From: Kurthia sibirica
GTDB taxonomy: Bacteria > Bacillota > Bacilli > Bacillales_A > Planococcaceae
Direction: 5' to 3'
NCBI RefSeq assembly: GCF_003143975.1
Contig: NZ_QFVR01000008.1
Coordinates: 62,001-126,000 of the forward strand
Length of the DNA stretch: 64,000 nucleotides
Position 1 is the first letter of the stretch, and every line of letters starts with the position of its first letter. The position numbers were made by a program, and so were the translations under genes. Below are positions 44,299-53,486 of the stretch, piece after piece. Under the pieces are notes generated by a model. That model was given only the letters and a program-made list of their open reading frames with translations. It was not told the origin of the DNA and ran no database searches.

Positions 44299-44937
44299 TT
44301 AAAAACCGTTTAAATAGGGGTTGGAGTCAATTTCTTCACCAACAGTTGTCGCGGCATCATGTCCAGGGTAGATAATCGTATCAGCAGCAAGTATCAGCAA
44401 ATGATCGTGGATACTTTTAAGTAATAGGTTTTGATTGCCGCCAACTAAATCCGTGCGACCAATGCTTCCTTTGAACAATGTATCTCCAACAAATGCTAAT
44501 CGATCTTCTTGAAAAATAAAACTTATACTACCCGGTGAGTGACCTGGTGTATAGGCTACATCAAATAGGAAGTTTCCTACTTCTACATTTTTGGCTGCTT
44601 GTAAATAATGATCTGCTTCTCGCATCGTATAATTTGGTAGTTGTGCATACTTTCCAGAACCATTGAGATCTGGATTACTAAGCCATTCTTTTTCTTTAAT
44701 ATGCATATAGACTGGAATATCAAATGCGTCTCTCACTACGTCCAGTGCACCAATATGGTCGAAATGAGCATGTGTCAGTAAAATTGCTTGTGGTTTTAAT
44801 GATGCCTTTTTAATTTCTTTAATAATATCATTGCCTTGTTCACCCGGATCAATGATTAAGCATTCCTTTTGTTTATTTGAAATAATATAACAATTTGTTT
44901 GCACAGGTCCTAGTGCATATTTTCTAATATTCAACAT
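44299..44937 (-). CDS. yqgX: Metallo-beta-lactamase fold hydrolase, glyoxalase II-like (YqgX)
   Basis: 212 residues. Metal-binding motif THAHFDHIG, later ligands His in YTPGHSPGS, Asp in FVGDTLF and His in YPGHDA, the YcbL/YqgX type of glyoxalase II-like hydrolases. Probably cleaves small thioesters; the natural substrate is not established. RBS GAGGTAA 5 bases before the ATG. Neighbour of yqgW as in B. subtilis. Confidence 0.92.
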   Translation of the reverse strand: MLNIRKYALGPVQTNCYIISNKQKECLIIDPGEQGNDIIKEIKKASLKPQAILLTHAHFDHIGALDVVRDAFDIPVYMHIKEKEWLSNPDLNGSGKYAQLPNYTMREADHYLQAAKNVEVGNFLFDVAYTPGHSPGSISFIFQEDRLAFVGDTLFKGSIGRTDLVGGNQNLLLKSIHDHLLILAADTIIYPGHDAATTVGEEIDSNPYLNGF

Positions 44938-45177
44938 TTTATTACCTCACTTTATTCATTACAAACTGTTCTTTACTTGAATAATAGTTTAACATATTGG
45001 GAAGCCGAACTCTATCCACGTTTGCCTCTTAAACATTTTTACATATTTAGTAACTATTTTACTTTTATTCAAAGTTTAGACACGTATAATTATCGACAAA
45101 CCTAGATTTTACCATTATAATTAGAGAAGTACTATTGCTTTAGGCATTCATTTCCAATTTTCGAGAGGGGTGTCACA

Positions 45178-45357
45178 ATGAACTTATTAATGGTTATTCT
45201 TGGCTTAGTGTCTATTTTAGGTTTGATCGGTACAATCCAATCAATACGAGAAAAAGCAGTGCTTGGCATTGTTTTTAACTTTGCAGCCTTTGCCGTATTT
45301 GGCTGGTTTGTCTTTATGACAATTTTAGATTCTGGTTTCCCACCTAGCTTACACTAA
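45178..45357 (+). CDS. yqgW: DUF2759 small membrane protein (YqgW)
   Basis: 59 residues: MNLLMVILGLVSILGLIG, then REKAVLGIVFNFAAFAVFGW and the ending TILDSGFPPSLH. Two hydrophobic helices. Length, the conserved FGWF segment and the yqgX-adjacent position identify it as DUF2759. RBS GAGAGGGG 8 bases before the ATG; terminator follows directly. Confidence 0.82.
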   Translation: MNLLMVILGLVSILGLIGTIQSIREKAVLGIVFNFAAFAVFGWFVFMTILDSGFPPSLH

Positions 45358-45365
45358 GAAAAAGA

Positions 45366-45396
45366 AAGAATGTCGCAAAATGACATTCTTTTTTCT
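45366..45396 (+). terminator. Terminator of yqgW
   Basis: AAGAATGTC/GACATTCTT, 9-bp stem with a 7-base loop followed by TTTTCTTT. Confidence 0.92.
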
Positions 45397-45432
45397 TTGT
45401 GTAAAATGCCCTGTATAGCCTTTTACACAGTA

Positions 45433-45873
45433 GTAATAATGGCTCTGTATCAACTAGTGGGGTGGCGTGATGTGAATTTTTCACACATGCCCTTTTTTCT
45501 ATTTGTTCGTTTCGGACGAATGCTTTCCGGCAGATGTCCTCGTCCTTTACTACACAACTCATTCACCCTAAATGCAAACCAATTTCTTCATCCTTCATAT
45601 TCAATAAAATCTTCGTTCGAAAATGAGCAAAGCGTCTACATCCAAATGCATGGCGTTTGAAAACTTTTTTTATTGTTAATACCTTCTAAAAGCTATTTAA
45701 ATTCTCTACTTGCCCGTTTTTAAGCGTACGAATCGGTCGCGTTGTGCTCTTTTACGCTACATACCACAAGCTCGCTTCTCCTACCGAATTAGTTGAAGCG
45801 AGGGCCGCGGAAAGTGTCGAGCAGAGATGATATTGTTTGAAAACCACAACAAATAGTATAGAACCCTAATAAT
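45433..45873. mobile_element. Third ISL3-like remnant with imperfect target duplication
   Basis: Left end GGCTCTGTATCAACTAGTGG (45441) and right end ...ACAAATAGTATAGAACC (45865) are ISL3-type inverted repeats like those at 19403 and 20218. Flanking 8-mers GTAATAAT (45433-45440) and CTAATAAT (45866-45873) differ at one base. The 425-bp interior keeps fragments related to the other copy (for example CATTCACCC and ATGCAAACCAATTTCTT) but no transposase frame. The 500 bases between yqgW and yqgS hold nothing else I can name. Confidence 0.7.
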
Positions 45874-45892
45874 TAGGTTTATTAATTACTAT

Positions 45893-45936
45893 TGAAAAAC
45901 CTCTCACAACATTTGACTGATGTGAGAGGCTTTTTT
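45893..45936 (-). terminator. Terminator of the LTA synthase gene
   Basis: CCTCTCACA (45899-45907) / TGTGAGAGG (45920-45928), 9-bp stem, followed on the minus strand by TTTTTC. Lies just after the stop codon at 45938. Confidence 0.88.
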
Positions 45937-45937
45937 A

Positions 45938-47824
45938 CTATTCGTTTACTGCACCTGTCTTATTATCATAAAATCGTAATAAATCACCATTGATAATTTT
46001 ATCAGATACATCTAATTTTTCATTTGCACGTTGAATTAATGGTTCACATGCCGTTTTATCTTCTAGTTTTTCACCTGTTTTAGCATCATAACATGCTTCA
46101 CCAGCATATACTACTTTATCCGTAATAAAACGACCATCACGGAATGTTATAAAGTTTTCATGATCTTTAGAGAATAAATCTTGACCAAATTGTAAATCCT
46201 TTGAAGTATCTACACCTAATAAATGAAGTACTGTTGGACGAATATCCATTTCACCTGAAACTTCATGCATTACTTCCCCTTTACCAGAGTCAGGAATGTG
46301 GATGAAGAACGGTACGGATTGTAATTTAGCTGAATCATAAGGTGTGATGCTTTCTTTATCAAGGTATTTAGCCATTGCATCATTGTGATTTTCGGAAATA
46401 CCATAGTGATCACCATACATAACAATTATAGAATCATCATATAATCCTTCTTTTTTCAACTTATCAAATAATACTTTAACAGCTTTATCTGTATAGTTAA
46501 CTGTTTGGAAGTAGCGATCAACGGTTTTATCTCCTGAATCATACGGTTCGATGAATTGATCTTCATCATCCGAAGTGAATGGGAAATGATTTGATAATGT
46601 GAGCATTCTTGTATAAAACGGTTGTGGCATTGTTTTCATAATATCAACGGATTGTTCCATAAACGGAATATCTTTTAAACCCCAGTTTGCAGAATTGTCA
46701 TCTGTTACATCATACGATTCAACATCATAAAACGTGTCAATATTCAATGCTTTGTACATAATATCACGGTTCCAAAAACTTTTGTTATTCGAGTGCATAA
46801 CTGAAGTTGCATAACCTTGATCATTTAAACGGTCTGACATCGATTCGAATTTATTGCCCGAGTTCGTAAAGAATACCGCACCTCGACCAGTACCGTACAT
46901 CGAATTTTCTACGATGAATTCAGCATCCGAAGTTTTACCTAGACCGGTTTGATGATAAAAATTATCAAAATAAAATGTATCATCATCTTTTGCAAGTTTA
47001 TTTAGGAAAGGTGTAATTGTTTGACCATTTACTTTGTTGTTAATAACAAAGTTTTGCATGGATTCAAGTGAGATAATAATGACATTACGTTTTTTAGCTA
47101 AACCATAAAATTCTTTGTTTGGCTCTGTTTGATTAGATTTGACATAGTTTGTCACATCAGTCAGTTCACTGCCATCAGCCATTGCACGTTGAGCATGTGA
47201 TTTCGACTGCACAAATATATCATAAAGATGATAATCATATGTGCCTAAGTTTTTCACTAATAATTCACGATCAAAACTACGCGTTAGTAGTTGAGGTCGT
47301 TCTGTTTCAGCTAATCCTAAGTTCAAGAATAAAATTGCAAATGACAGAACAAAGTACGTACGACGCATATTCGGTCTAACAACGACCATTTGTTTTGCAT
47401 TCGGTACAAATTTAATCGCTAAAATAATAATTACTAATCCAGTGAAGTAAAAAATATCTGAGAAGTTAATTAACGTCGTTACCGAGTTACCTAAATCACC
47501 GAAATTACTTGTTTGGAATAGTACAGGTAATGTTATAAAATCACTATAGAAGCGATAGAATACTACGTTACCGTATAATAATATTGATAAAAAGACACTA
47601 ATCGATATTATAAAACGATTTCGAACTTTATATGACTTGAAGAATAGTGAGATACCAAAAACAAAAAGTAAAAATGCAATTGGGTTAATTAACAAAATAA
47701 ATTGTTGCATCATATTTTCAATGTCAAGATCGAAACTTGTTTTATAAGTAAAGTACGTTTGTAGCCACATGACTACAATTGCTATGATTAGTATCGAATG
47801 TTTAGGCCATTTAAAAGACTTCAT
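45938..47824 (-). CDS. yqgS: Lipoteichoic acid synthase (LtaS/YqgS family)
   Basis: Polymerises glycerol-phosphate from phosphatidylglycerol on the outer face of the membrane. 628 residues: five membrane helices (~10-27, 40-62, 70-90, 120-142, 155-172), then an extracellular sulfatase-like domain (~245-580). Catalytic Thr298 lies in GLGKTSD and Glu254 in SLESMQ; YGDHYG and the later His/Asp ligands for Mn are present. The position beside yqgQ and yqgN matches B. subtilis yqgS, one of several LtaS paralogues. Confidence 0.93.
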   Translation of the reverse strand: MKSFKWPKHSILIIAIVVMWLQTYFTYKTSFDLDIENMMQQFILLINPIAFLLFVFGISLFFKSYKVRNRFIISISVFLSILLYGNVVFYRFYSDFITLPVLFQTSNFGDLGNSVTTLINFSDIFYFTGLVIIILAIKFVPNAKQMVVVRPNMRRTYFVLSFAILFLNLGLAETERPQLLTRSFDRELLVKNLGTYDYHLYDIFVQSKSHAQRAMADGSELTDVTNYVKSNQTEPNKEFYGLAKKRNVIIISLESMQNFVINNKVNGQTITPFLNKLAKDDDTFYFDNFYHQTGLGKTSDAEFIVENSMYGTGRGAVFFTNSGNKFESMSDRLNDQGYATSVMHSNNKSFWNRDIMYKALNIDTFYDVESYDVTDDNSANWGLKDIPFMEQSVDIMKTMPQPFYTRMLTLSNHFPFTSDDEDQFIEPYDSGDKTVDRYFQTVNYTDKAVKVLFDKLKKEGLYDDSIIVMYGDHYGISENHNDAMAKYLDKESITPYDSAKLQSVPFFIHIPDSGKGEVMHEVSGEMDIRPTVLHLLGVDTSKDLQFGQDLFSKDHENFITFRDGRFITDKVVYAGEACYDAKTGEKLEDKTACEPLIQRANEKLDVSDKIINGDLLRFYDNKTGAVNE

Positions 47825-47896
47825 ATCCTAACATCCTCCTAATTTTTTCTTTTTTATAAAAGCATTTTTTATTTTAATATAAAATGAACATAGAGT

Positions 47897-47925
47897 ATCA
47901 TAAGCTATTTATTGCTTTTTCGCAA
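47897..47925 (-). promoter_or_regulatory. Predicted promoter of yqgS
   Basis: Minus strand TTGCGA (47925-47920), 17 bases, TATGAT (47902-47897), about 70 bases before the start codon. Confidence 0.55.
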
Positions 47926-48028
47926 CATTTTCCAGTAGCTCAAAACCTATACACCTTTATATCATTCGTCGTTTCAACATAAAGACGAGTAAGCAAATAC
48001 AAAGTTCCCTATTTTTCTAAAATAATAA

Positions 48029-48238
48029 TTACGCTTTATTCGCTTCCAATTTTAAGCGTAATTCCTCCGTACGTAAAATATGTTTAGCTACTTGAAAATC
48101 TCTTAAATCTAACATACCACCTTGATAGAGGTCATTTAATTCACTTTCCATTAAATGTAGATCACCGATGCGGTCCCTCGTGTAAATATAAGTGCCAAAG
48201 GTTTTTAAGTATTGGCGAATATCATATACATTATTCAT
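48029..48238 (-). CDS. yqgQ: DUF910 protein YqgQ
   Basis: 69 residues starting MNNVYDIRQYLKTFG; YTRDRIGDLHLMESELNDLYQGG and MLDLRDFQVAKHIL are the DUF910 signature. ATG 48238 has AAGGAAGAG ~11 bases upstream; the longer frame to 48259 is less likely. Small helical cytosolic protein; in B. subtilis it lies near the glucokinase gene. Downstream of yqgN, almost contiguous. Confidence 0.87.
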   Translation of the reverse strand: MNNVYDIRQYLKTFGTYIYTRDRIGDLHLMESELNDLYQGGMLDLRDFQVAKHILRTEELRLKLEANKA

Positions 48239-48255
48239 TAGTGCTACTCTTCCTT

Positions 48256-48825
48256 TCAAACATTATTACATGTAATAATTCGTTCTTCAGTTACAATTTT
48301 GCATATAGCTAAATCATACCCATCTGTCGGTATTTTATCAACTATCTGCACTTCAAACGCCATAGAAATTGTCGGTTTATCGAAATCAACTAAAAACCGA
48401 TCATAATATCCGCCACCAAATCCTACTCGATAGCCAGCTAAATCAAACGCTATTCCTGGTGCGATCAACACATCAATCATTTCTTTTTCTATTTTAGTTG
48501 TCTGTTCAACAATCGGTTCTTGTAATTGTTTAAAAACTACTTCAAGTTCATCAAAACTAGTGAAAATATAAAAATCCATTTGTTTTGTCTCATGTTTACA
48601 TTTTGGAATAGCGACATTTTTGCCTAGTTTCCAAAGTTGTTCAATAAGGTCGATTGTATCGACTTCTGGGTAGTGCGAAATTGTGATTGCAATCGTTTTG
48701 GCCTGTTTTACTTCGCTCATATTAAGCAACTTATTATGTATCATTTGTGAATGAATTGTATAGAGCTTTTGTGGGATTTTTGAGAGTTCATTTCGAACAA
48801 ATTTCCGTAAATTTTTTTTATCCAT
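48256..48825 (-). CDS. yqgN: 5-formyltetrahydrofolate cyclo-ligase (YqgN)
   Basis: Converts 5-formyl-THF to 5,10-methenyl-THF with ATP. N-terminal KKNLRKFVRNELS, and the ATP/metal loop VGFGGGYYDRFL near residue 145 are diagnostic. ATG 48825 (MDKKNLRKF, 189 residues) with AAGGGTGA upstream is preferred to the ATG at 48861. Shares one-carbon metabolism with folD and gcvT here. Confidence 0.93.
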   Translation of the reverse strand: MDKKNLRKFVRNELSKIPQKLYTIHSQMIHNKLLNMSEVKQAKTIAITISHYPEVDTIDLIEQLWKLGKNVAIPKCKHETKQMDFYIFTSFDELEVVFKQLQEPIVEQTTKIEKEMIDVLIAPGIAFDLAGYRVGFGGGYYDRFLVDFDKPTISMAFEVQIVDKIPTDGYDLAICKIVTEERIITCNNV

Positions 48826-48856
48826 TGAAATCACCCTTCCTTTTGAAAATGGAAAA

Positions 48857-48882
48857 GCCAAAACCTATTAAAAGGTTTTGGC
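48857..48882 (-). terminator. Terminator of rpmG
   Basis: GCCAAAACCT/AGGTTTTGGC, 10-bp stem with 6-base loop, then TTTTCC on the minus strand; it lies in the longer upstream extension of yqgN, supporting the downstream start for that gene. Confidence 0.85.
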
Positions 48883-48890
48883 AATGAGCA

Positions 48891-49040
48891 TTACTTCGTT
48901 TCGCGATGAAGTGTCATCTTTTGTTCACGAGAGCAATATTTTTTCAGTTCAAGACGTTCTGGATTGTTACGTTTGTTTTTCTTTGAGATGTAGTTACGTT
49001 CGCTACATTCAGTGCAAGCTAATGTAATATTAACGCGCAT
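48891..49040 (-). CDS. rpmG: 50S ribosomal protein L33
   Basis: 49 residues [20 protein letters not shown] ... [20 protein letters not shown]. Cys9 and Cys12 form the first half of a zinc knuckle and Cys36 remains, but the fourth cysteine is absent, as in some Bacillales copies. RBS GGGAGGGG 5 bases before ATG 49040; the frame continues to 49088 without support. Confidence 0.95.
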   Translation of the reverse strand: MRVNITLACTECSERNYISKKNKRNNPERLELKKYCSREQKMTLHRETK

Positions 49041-49204
49041 TGTTACCCCTCCCACTCTATATAAAGAATAATATGTCTTAGTGAGCATGACTTATACGAC
49101 TAACCTATTATAACACAATCTCATGAAAAATCTACTATCATTTCGCAATAGTTTTGCGTATGATGAAATAGATAGAAAAAACTACATATTTGGGAGGAAT
49201 TAAG

Positions 49205-49573
49205 ATGGATTTATCATTAATACTTATGATTTCAGGCATCATTATTATTCTTATTTCCTTTTTTGTCGGCCGTTCTAAAAAACAAACCGATCGAGAAATT
49301 GAAGAATTATCCTTATCATTTTATCAAGAAAATGATCAATTGAAACGTCGCATTAAAGTGATAGAAGAAGAATTGATGCTCAGTACGAATAAAACGCCAA
49401 ATAAGAAAAAAACTTCTCTGAACTCTGCCTCTACCATCAATCAAATTTTTATCAGCCAAGTACTTACTTTGCATGAACAAGGTTATACGTTGAACGAAAT
49501 TGCACAACGTTCCACATTATCAGCTGATCAAATTGCGACAATTATTCGCACAAGTCAGGTTGCTCCACACTAA
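49205..49573 (+). CDS. Membrane-anchored protein with coiled coil and HTH-like tail, unknown
   Basis: 122 residues from ATG 49205 (GGGAGGAATTAAG upstream). N-terminal membrane helix (3-22), a charged coiled coil (28-60), and a C-terminal helix-turn-helix-like motif (LHEQGYTLNEIAQRSTLSADQIATIIRT). No named family recognised. Its stop overlaps the next ATG by one base (TAATG), so both are made together. Confidence 0.72.
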   Translation: MDLSLILMISGIIIILISFFVGRSKKQTDREIEELSLSFYQENDQLKRRIKVIEEELMLSTNKTPNKKKTSLNSASTINQIFISQVLTLHEQGYTLNEIAQRSTLSADQIATIIRTSQVAPH

Positions 49574-50013
49574 TGAAAGCTATTATGCGCTCATTTGGAA
49601 TTGCTCTTTTCATTGCCGGTGCAGCAATGAGTGTGATACAAATGAATGAAGTCGAACCAAAAGAACCGATAAAAGAAGCTTTTGTCACTGCTGATGAATT
49701 AGCTAAAGTACAACAACAATTACAAGTACAACAACAAGTCAATGATAAACTCACAGCGCAACTCAAAAAACAATCACAAAAAAAAGCGAATCAACCTAAA
49801 ATCGTACAGTACACATTGAATGTAAAATCTGGTATGGGTACATCAGAAGTTAGTACAGCGCTACAACAAGCTAAAATGATTGAAGATGCCAATGATTTTG
49901 AAGAACTCTTGATTAACGAAGGGCTTAGTTCAAAAATCCAACTTGGTAAAAGTAAATTGGATTCTACAATGTCCCAGAAAGAAATTGTCGCCGTTATTAC
50001 AGCTAGAAAATAG
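49573..50013 (+). CDS. Small exported protein resembling the MltG/YceG N-terminal LysM-like region
   Basis: 146 residues. One N-terminal membrane helix (~7-22), a Gln/Lys-rich coiled coil (42-75), and a C-terminal domain VQYTLNVKSGMGTSEVSTAL ... NDFEELLINEGLSSKIQLGK ... SQKEIVAVIT that looks like the module preceding the catalytic part of endolytic transglycosylases. No catalytic domain is present. An envelope or cell-wall accessory role is an inference. Convergent with phoU. Confidence 0.65.
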   Translation: MKAIMRSFGIALFIAGAAMSVIQMNEVEPKEPIKEAFVTADELAKVQQQLQVQQQVNDKLTAQLKKQSQKKANQPKIVQYTLNVKSGMGTSEVSTALQQAKMIEDANDFEELLINEGLSSKIQLGKSKLDSTMSQKEIVAVITARK

Positions 50014-50016
50014 AAA

Positions 50017-50050
50017 AAAACCGTCAAATAATTCATTTGACGGTTTTTTT
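50017..50050. terminator. Bidirectional terminator between the 146-residue gene and phoU
   Basis: AAAACCGTCAAAT / ATTTGACGGTTTT perfect 13-bp stem, A run before and T run after. Confidence 0.92.
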
Positions 50051-50069
50051 ATGTACAGAACAAAATGCA

Positions 50070-50732
50070 TTAATGATTCAGTTCATAATGTTTACCTTTT
50101 AATAGGAAGAATAACGCTTCAGCAAGATTTGTTGCATGGTCCGCTGCTCGTTCAATATATTTACAAATAAAACTTAACTGTGTTACCTGTTCAATATTCG
50201 CGCCGTGTTCTTTAGCCGATTCAATAATTTCAACAATTGTTTCGCCGTATAATTTATCAATTTCATCGTCCCGTAGAGATACTTCTTTAGCATAGTGCAA
50301 ATCTTCTTCTTGGAAAGCTTTTAACATATCCCGTAACATTTCGATTGCTAAACTGCGGAGTTCCTTTATCTTTTCAACGGAGTATTGAATATCCGTTTGA
50401 CCAAGACGAATCGTCTCCTTCGCAATATTGACTGCGTAATCGCCGACACGCTCCATATTGCTTGCAGCGCTAATAATCATAATAAGTCTTCTTAAATCGG
50501 TTGCTACAGGTTGTTGCTTGGCAATGATTAAAATAACTTCATCTTGGATATGTTCTTCTAGACGATTAATAAAGCGATCCTGGTCTAAAATCATCAGAGC
50601 TTGATCGATATTTTTACTTAAAAAAGTATCAACCGATTTATCAAATGCTGCAATGGACATTTCGCAAATATCGACTAATAATCGTTGAACTGCCGCCAAA
50701 TCCTGTTCGTATTTTTCTCTGACTACCATCAT
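50070..50732 (-). CDS. phoU: Phosphate transport regulator PhoU
   Basis: Two-repeat helical bundle protein (220 residues) that damps Pst transport and PhoR signalling. The metal-binding E/DxxxD motifs appear twice (VEKIKELRSLAIEML / RDDEIDKLYGETIVE and ISAASNMERVGDYAVN / ICKYIERAADHATNLAE). AGGGGGAG precedes the ATG. Last gene of pstS-pstC-pstA-pstB-phoU. Confidence 0.93.
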   Translation of the reverse strand: MMVVREKYEQDLAAVQRLLVDICEMSIAAFDKSVDTFLSKNIDQALMILDQDRFINRLEEHIQDEVILIIAKQQPVATDLRRLIMIISAASNMERVGDYAVNIAKETIRLGQTDIQYSVEKIKELRSLAIEMLRDMLKAFQEEDLHYAKEVSLRDDEIDKLYGETIVEIIESAKEHGANIEQVTQLSFICKYIERAADHATNLAEALFFLLKGKHYELNH

Positions 50733-50746
50733 TCTCTTTACTCCCC

Positions 50747-51583
50747 CTATCCAAATCTTCCCGATACATAATCTTCTGTACGTTTATCTGATGGATTTGA
50801 AAAGATTTTATCTGTCGCAGCATACTCAATCACTTCACCATTTAAGAAAAAGGCTGTTTTATCGGAAATACGTGCTGCTTGCTGCATATTATGCGTCACG
50901 ATAATAATCGAATAATTTTTCTTCAATTCTTGTACTAATTCTTCTACCTTTAGAGTAGAAATTGGATCTAATGCCGAAGTTGGCTCATCCATTAAAATAA
51001 CATCTGGTTCAATTGCCAAACAACGTGCGATACAAATCCTCTGTTGTTGCCCTCCTGAAAGTCCATAAGCATTCTCATGAAGACGATCTTTTACCTCATC
51101 CCAAATAGCGGCGCCTCGTAAACTCTTTTCGACAATTTCATCTAAAATTCTACGATTTTTAATACCATGAATTCTTGGACCATAGGCAATATTATCATAG
51201 ATAGATTTTGGGAACGGATTTGGTTTTTGAAAAACCATTCCTACCTTTGTTCTCAATTCTTCAACGGCATATTCCTTATCTAAAATATTGCGTTCGCGAT
51301 AGAGAATTTCACCTGTTGTACGTACAGATGGTACAAGTTCTACCATACGATTCAGCGTTTTTAAATAGGTTGATTTACCACAACCAGATGGTCCAATAAT
51401 CGCTGTCACTTCATTTTCATTTATATCTAATTGAATCCCTTTTAACGCATGGGTGTCACCGTACCACAAATCTAGATTCTGTGTTTGATATACGGTTTTT
51501 TTAGCTTCATTTGATACGATTTTTAAATTTGGTTGTTCATCTTCTTGAGAAAATTTATTGTTTATCGGGTTGTTTACCATCAT
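50747..51583 (-). CDS. pstB: Phosphate ABC transporter ATP-binding protein PstB
   Basis: 278 residues. Walker [10 protein letters not shown], PstB-typical [19 protein letters not shown]-loop [14 protein letters not shown], signature [16 protein letters not shown], Walker [14 protein letters not shown] and H-loop [13 protein letters not shown]. The first ~30 residues are a variable extension. RBS GGAGG. Only one pstB is present, unlike B. subtilis, which has pstBA and pstBB. Confidence 0.96.
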   Translation of the reverse strand: MMVNNPINNKFSQEDEQPNLKIVSNEAKKTVYQTQNLDLWYGDTHALKGIQLDINENEVTAIIGPSGCGKSTYLKTLNRMVELVPSVRTTGEILYRERNILDKEYAVEELRTKVGMVFQKPNPFPKSIYDNIAYGPRIHGIKNRRILDEIVEKSLRGAAIWDEVKDRLHENAYGLSGGQQQRICIARCLAIEPDVILMDEPTSALDPISTLKVEELVQELKKNYSIIIVTHNMQQAARISDKTAFFLNGEVIEYAATDKIFSNPSDKRTEDYVSGRFG

Positions 51584-51596
51584 CTATTCCTCCAAT

Positions 51597-52475
51597 TTAG
51601 TAGCGCTTAGAAAATTTATTACGAATAATAATTGCAACTGAGTTCATAATGACAAGTACGATCATCAAGACAAGTATGCCCGCTGCTGCGACATATTGAA
51701 ATTCTTCTTGTGGTCGTTTTGCCCAATCGAATATTTGCATCGGTAAGGCTGTAAATTCACTGAGTAAACCTTCAGGTAAGAAATGAATGATTACCGGTAT
51801 ACCTAGTACGACTAACGGTGCTGTTTCACCAATTGCTCTAGATAATGCGAGAATACCACCAGTTAAAATACCAGGAATTGCGGAAGGAAGAACAATTTTT
51901 ACAATCGTTTGCCACTTTGTTGCACCCATCCCGTAAGAGGCTTCTCTTAAATCTTTTGGCACGGCTCTTATCGCTTCTTGTGACGCGACAATGATAACTG
52001 GTAGTATGAGTAAACTCATCGTAAAACCGGCTGCTAATACACTTTTTCCAAGACTTAACATTCGTACGAATATCGTCAAGCCCAATAGACCAAAAACAAT
52101 GGATGGTACACCTGCTAAATTTGAAATATTCATTTGAATAAAGGTCGTTAATTTACTTTTCTTTGCATATTCTTCTAAATAAACGGCTGCGCCAACCCCA
52201 AATAACAGAGATACAGGTGCTACGACTGCCAACAACCATAAAGAACCAATTAAAGCAGCTTTAATACCGGCATTTTGTGGAAAACGTGATGAAAAATTCG
52301 TTAGAAAATCCCAGTTCAAGTAGGCGTGACCTTGGGAAATCATACGATACATTAAGATAGCAAGCACTACTAATGATAATAATGTGGCGCCTAAGAAAAA
52401 ACTTTTTAATAGTTTATTTTTAATAAGACGTGAAGCCATTCTTTTTTTGACGCGATCTTCATGTAAATAATTCAT
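51597..52475 (-). CDS. pstA: Phosphate ABC transporter permease PstA
   Basis: 292 residues, six membrane helices and the BPD permease EAA loop ASQEAIRAVPKDLREASYGM followed by GATKWQTIVKIVLPSA. RBS GGGAGGAAT; the ATG overlaps the pstC stop by one base (TGATG). Partner of PstC in the inner membrane pore. Confidence 0.95.
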   Translation of the reverse strand: MNYLHEDRVKKRMASRLIKNKLLKSFFLGATLLSLVVLAILMYRMISQGHAYLNWDFLTNFSSRFPQNAGIKAALIGSLWLLAVVAPVSLLFGVGAAVYLEEYAKKSKLTTFIQMNISNLAGVPSIVFGLLGLTIFVRMLSLGKSVLAAGFTMSLLILPVIIVASQEAIRAVPKDLREASYGMGATKWQTIVKIVLPSAIPGILTGGILALSRAIGETAPLVVLGIPVIIHFLPEGLLSEFTALPMQIFDWAKRPQEEFQYVAAAGILVLMIVLVIMNSVAIIIRNKFSKRY

Positions 52476-53422
52476 CAGTATTCCTCCCTAAAGCGTTTCG
52501 ATATAAAACCAGCGATTAGGTTCATCAATAATGTAAAGATGAATAATGTGAAACCAACTGCGTAAATCGAATAATAAATTGTCGTGCCATATCCTGCATC
52601 CCCTGTAGATACTTGTACGATATAAGCGGTCATTGTTTGGATGGAATCCGTTACTTGCCCATCAAATTTTGGTGTCGCACCACCAGCAAGTGATACAATC
52701 ATCGTCTCTCCAATCGCACGAGAAATACCGAGAACTGCGGATGCTAAAATACCAGATAATGCTGCTGGTACGACGATTTTCAACGCTACTTCTAACTTTG
52801 TTGATCCAAGAGCAAGTGCCCCTTCGCGCATGGATTTGGGCACACTGGACATCGCGTCCTCTGACAGAGAAGCAATTGTCGGTAAAATCATAATACCGAC
52901 GACAATCCCAGGGCTTAACGCATTGAATATTTTCAGTCCAGGAATGATTTCCTGCAATAAAGGTGTGACGAATGTTAAAGCGAAGAAGCCATAGACGATT
53001 GTGGGAACTCCCGCCAATACTTCCAATATTGGTTTGATCACTTTACGCACGCTTTCGCTAGCATATTCACTCAAATAAATAGCCGCAGCTAAACCTAGAG
53101 GAACTGCAACAGCCATCGCGATTGCTGTAACTTTTAAAGTTCCTACTATAAGTGGCAATATGCCATAGGTCGGATTCGTTCCGGAAAACGGCATCCACTC
53201 GGTTCCAAAAATATAATCGATGAATGGTACTCTTCTAAAAAATTCCACCGTTTCAAAAATGAGTGTAAATACAATTCCGACTGTCGCTAAAACGGACACT
53301 AATGCCGTGATAAATAGTAGCTTTGGCATCAATTTCTCAATGAATTTTTTAGCGCCTTTATTTTTAGATTGCTCAATCAAATCCTGTACATTCAATTTGT
53401 CATGCCCTGGCTTCCCTACCAC
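52475..53422 (-). CDS. pstC: Phosphate ABC transporter permease PstC
   Basis: 315 residues with six helices, FGTEWMPFSGTNPTYGILPL and the permease loop LSEDAMSSVPKSMREGALALG. Starts at GTG 53422 with AAGGGG ~10 bases upstream. A hairpin lies between pstS and pstC. Confidence 0.94.
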   Translation of the reverse strand: MVGKPGHDKLNVQDLIEQSKNKGAKKFIEKLMPKLLFITALVSVLATVGIVFTLIFETVEFFRRVPFIDYIFGTEWMPFSGTNPTYGILPLIVGTLKVTAIAMAVAVPLGLAAAIYLSEYASESVRKVIKPILEVLAGVPTIVYGFFALTFVTPLLQEIIPGLKIFNALSPGIVVGIMILPTIASLSEDAMSSVPKSMREGALALGSTKLEVALKIVVPAALSGILASAVLGISRAIGETMIVSLAGGATPKFDGQVTDSIQTMTAYIVQVSTGDAGYGTTIYYSIYAVGFTLFIFTLLMNLIAGFISKRFREEY

Positions 53423-53442
53423 TTATTCCAACCCCTTTTAAG

Positions 53443-53472
53443 AAAAAAAGGCGTAGCGCCAATGCTACCGCC
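53443..53472 (-). terminator. Intra-operon attenuator between pstS and pstC
   Basis: Minus strand GGCGGTAGC / GCTACGCC with one bulge and a seven-T tail, 15 bases after the pstS stop. Partial termination here would explain more PstS than membrane components. Confidence 0.75.
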
Positions 53473-53486
53473 CTTTTAATAATCTG

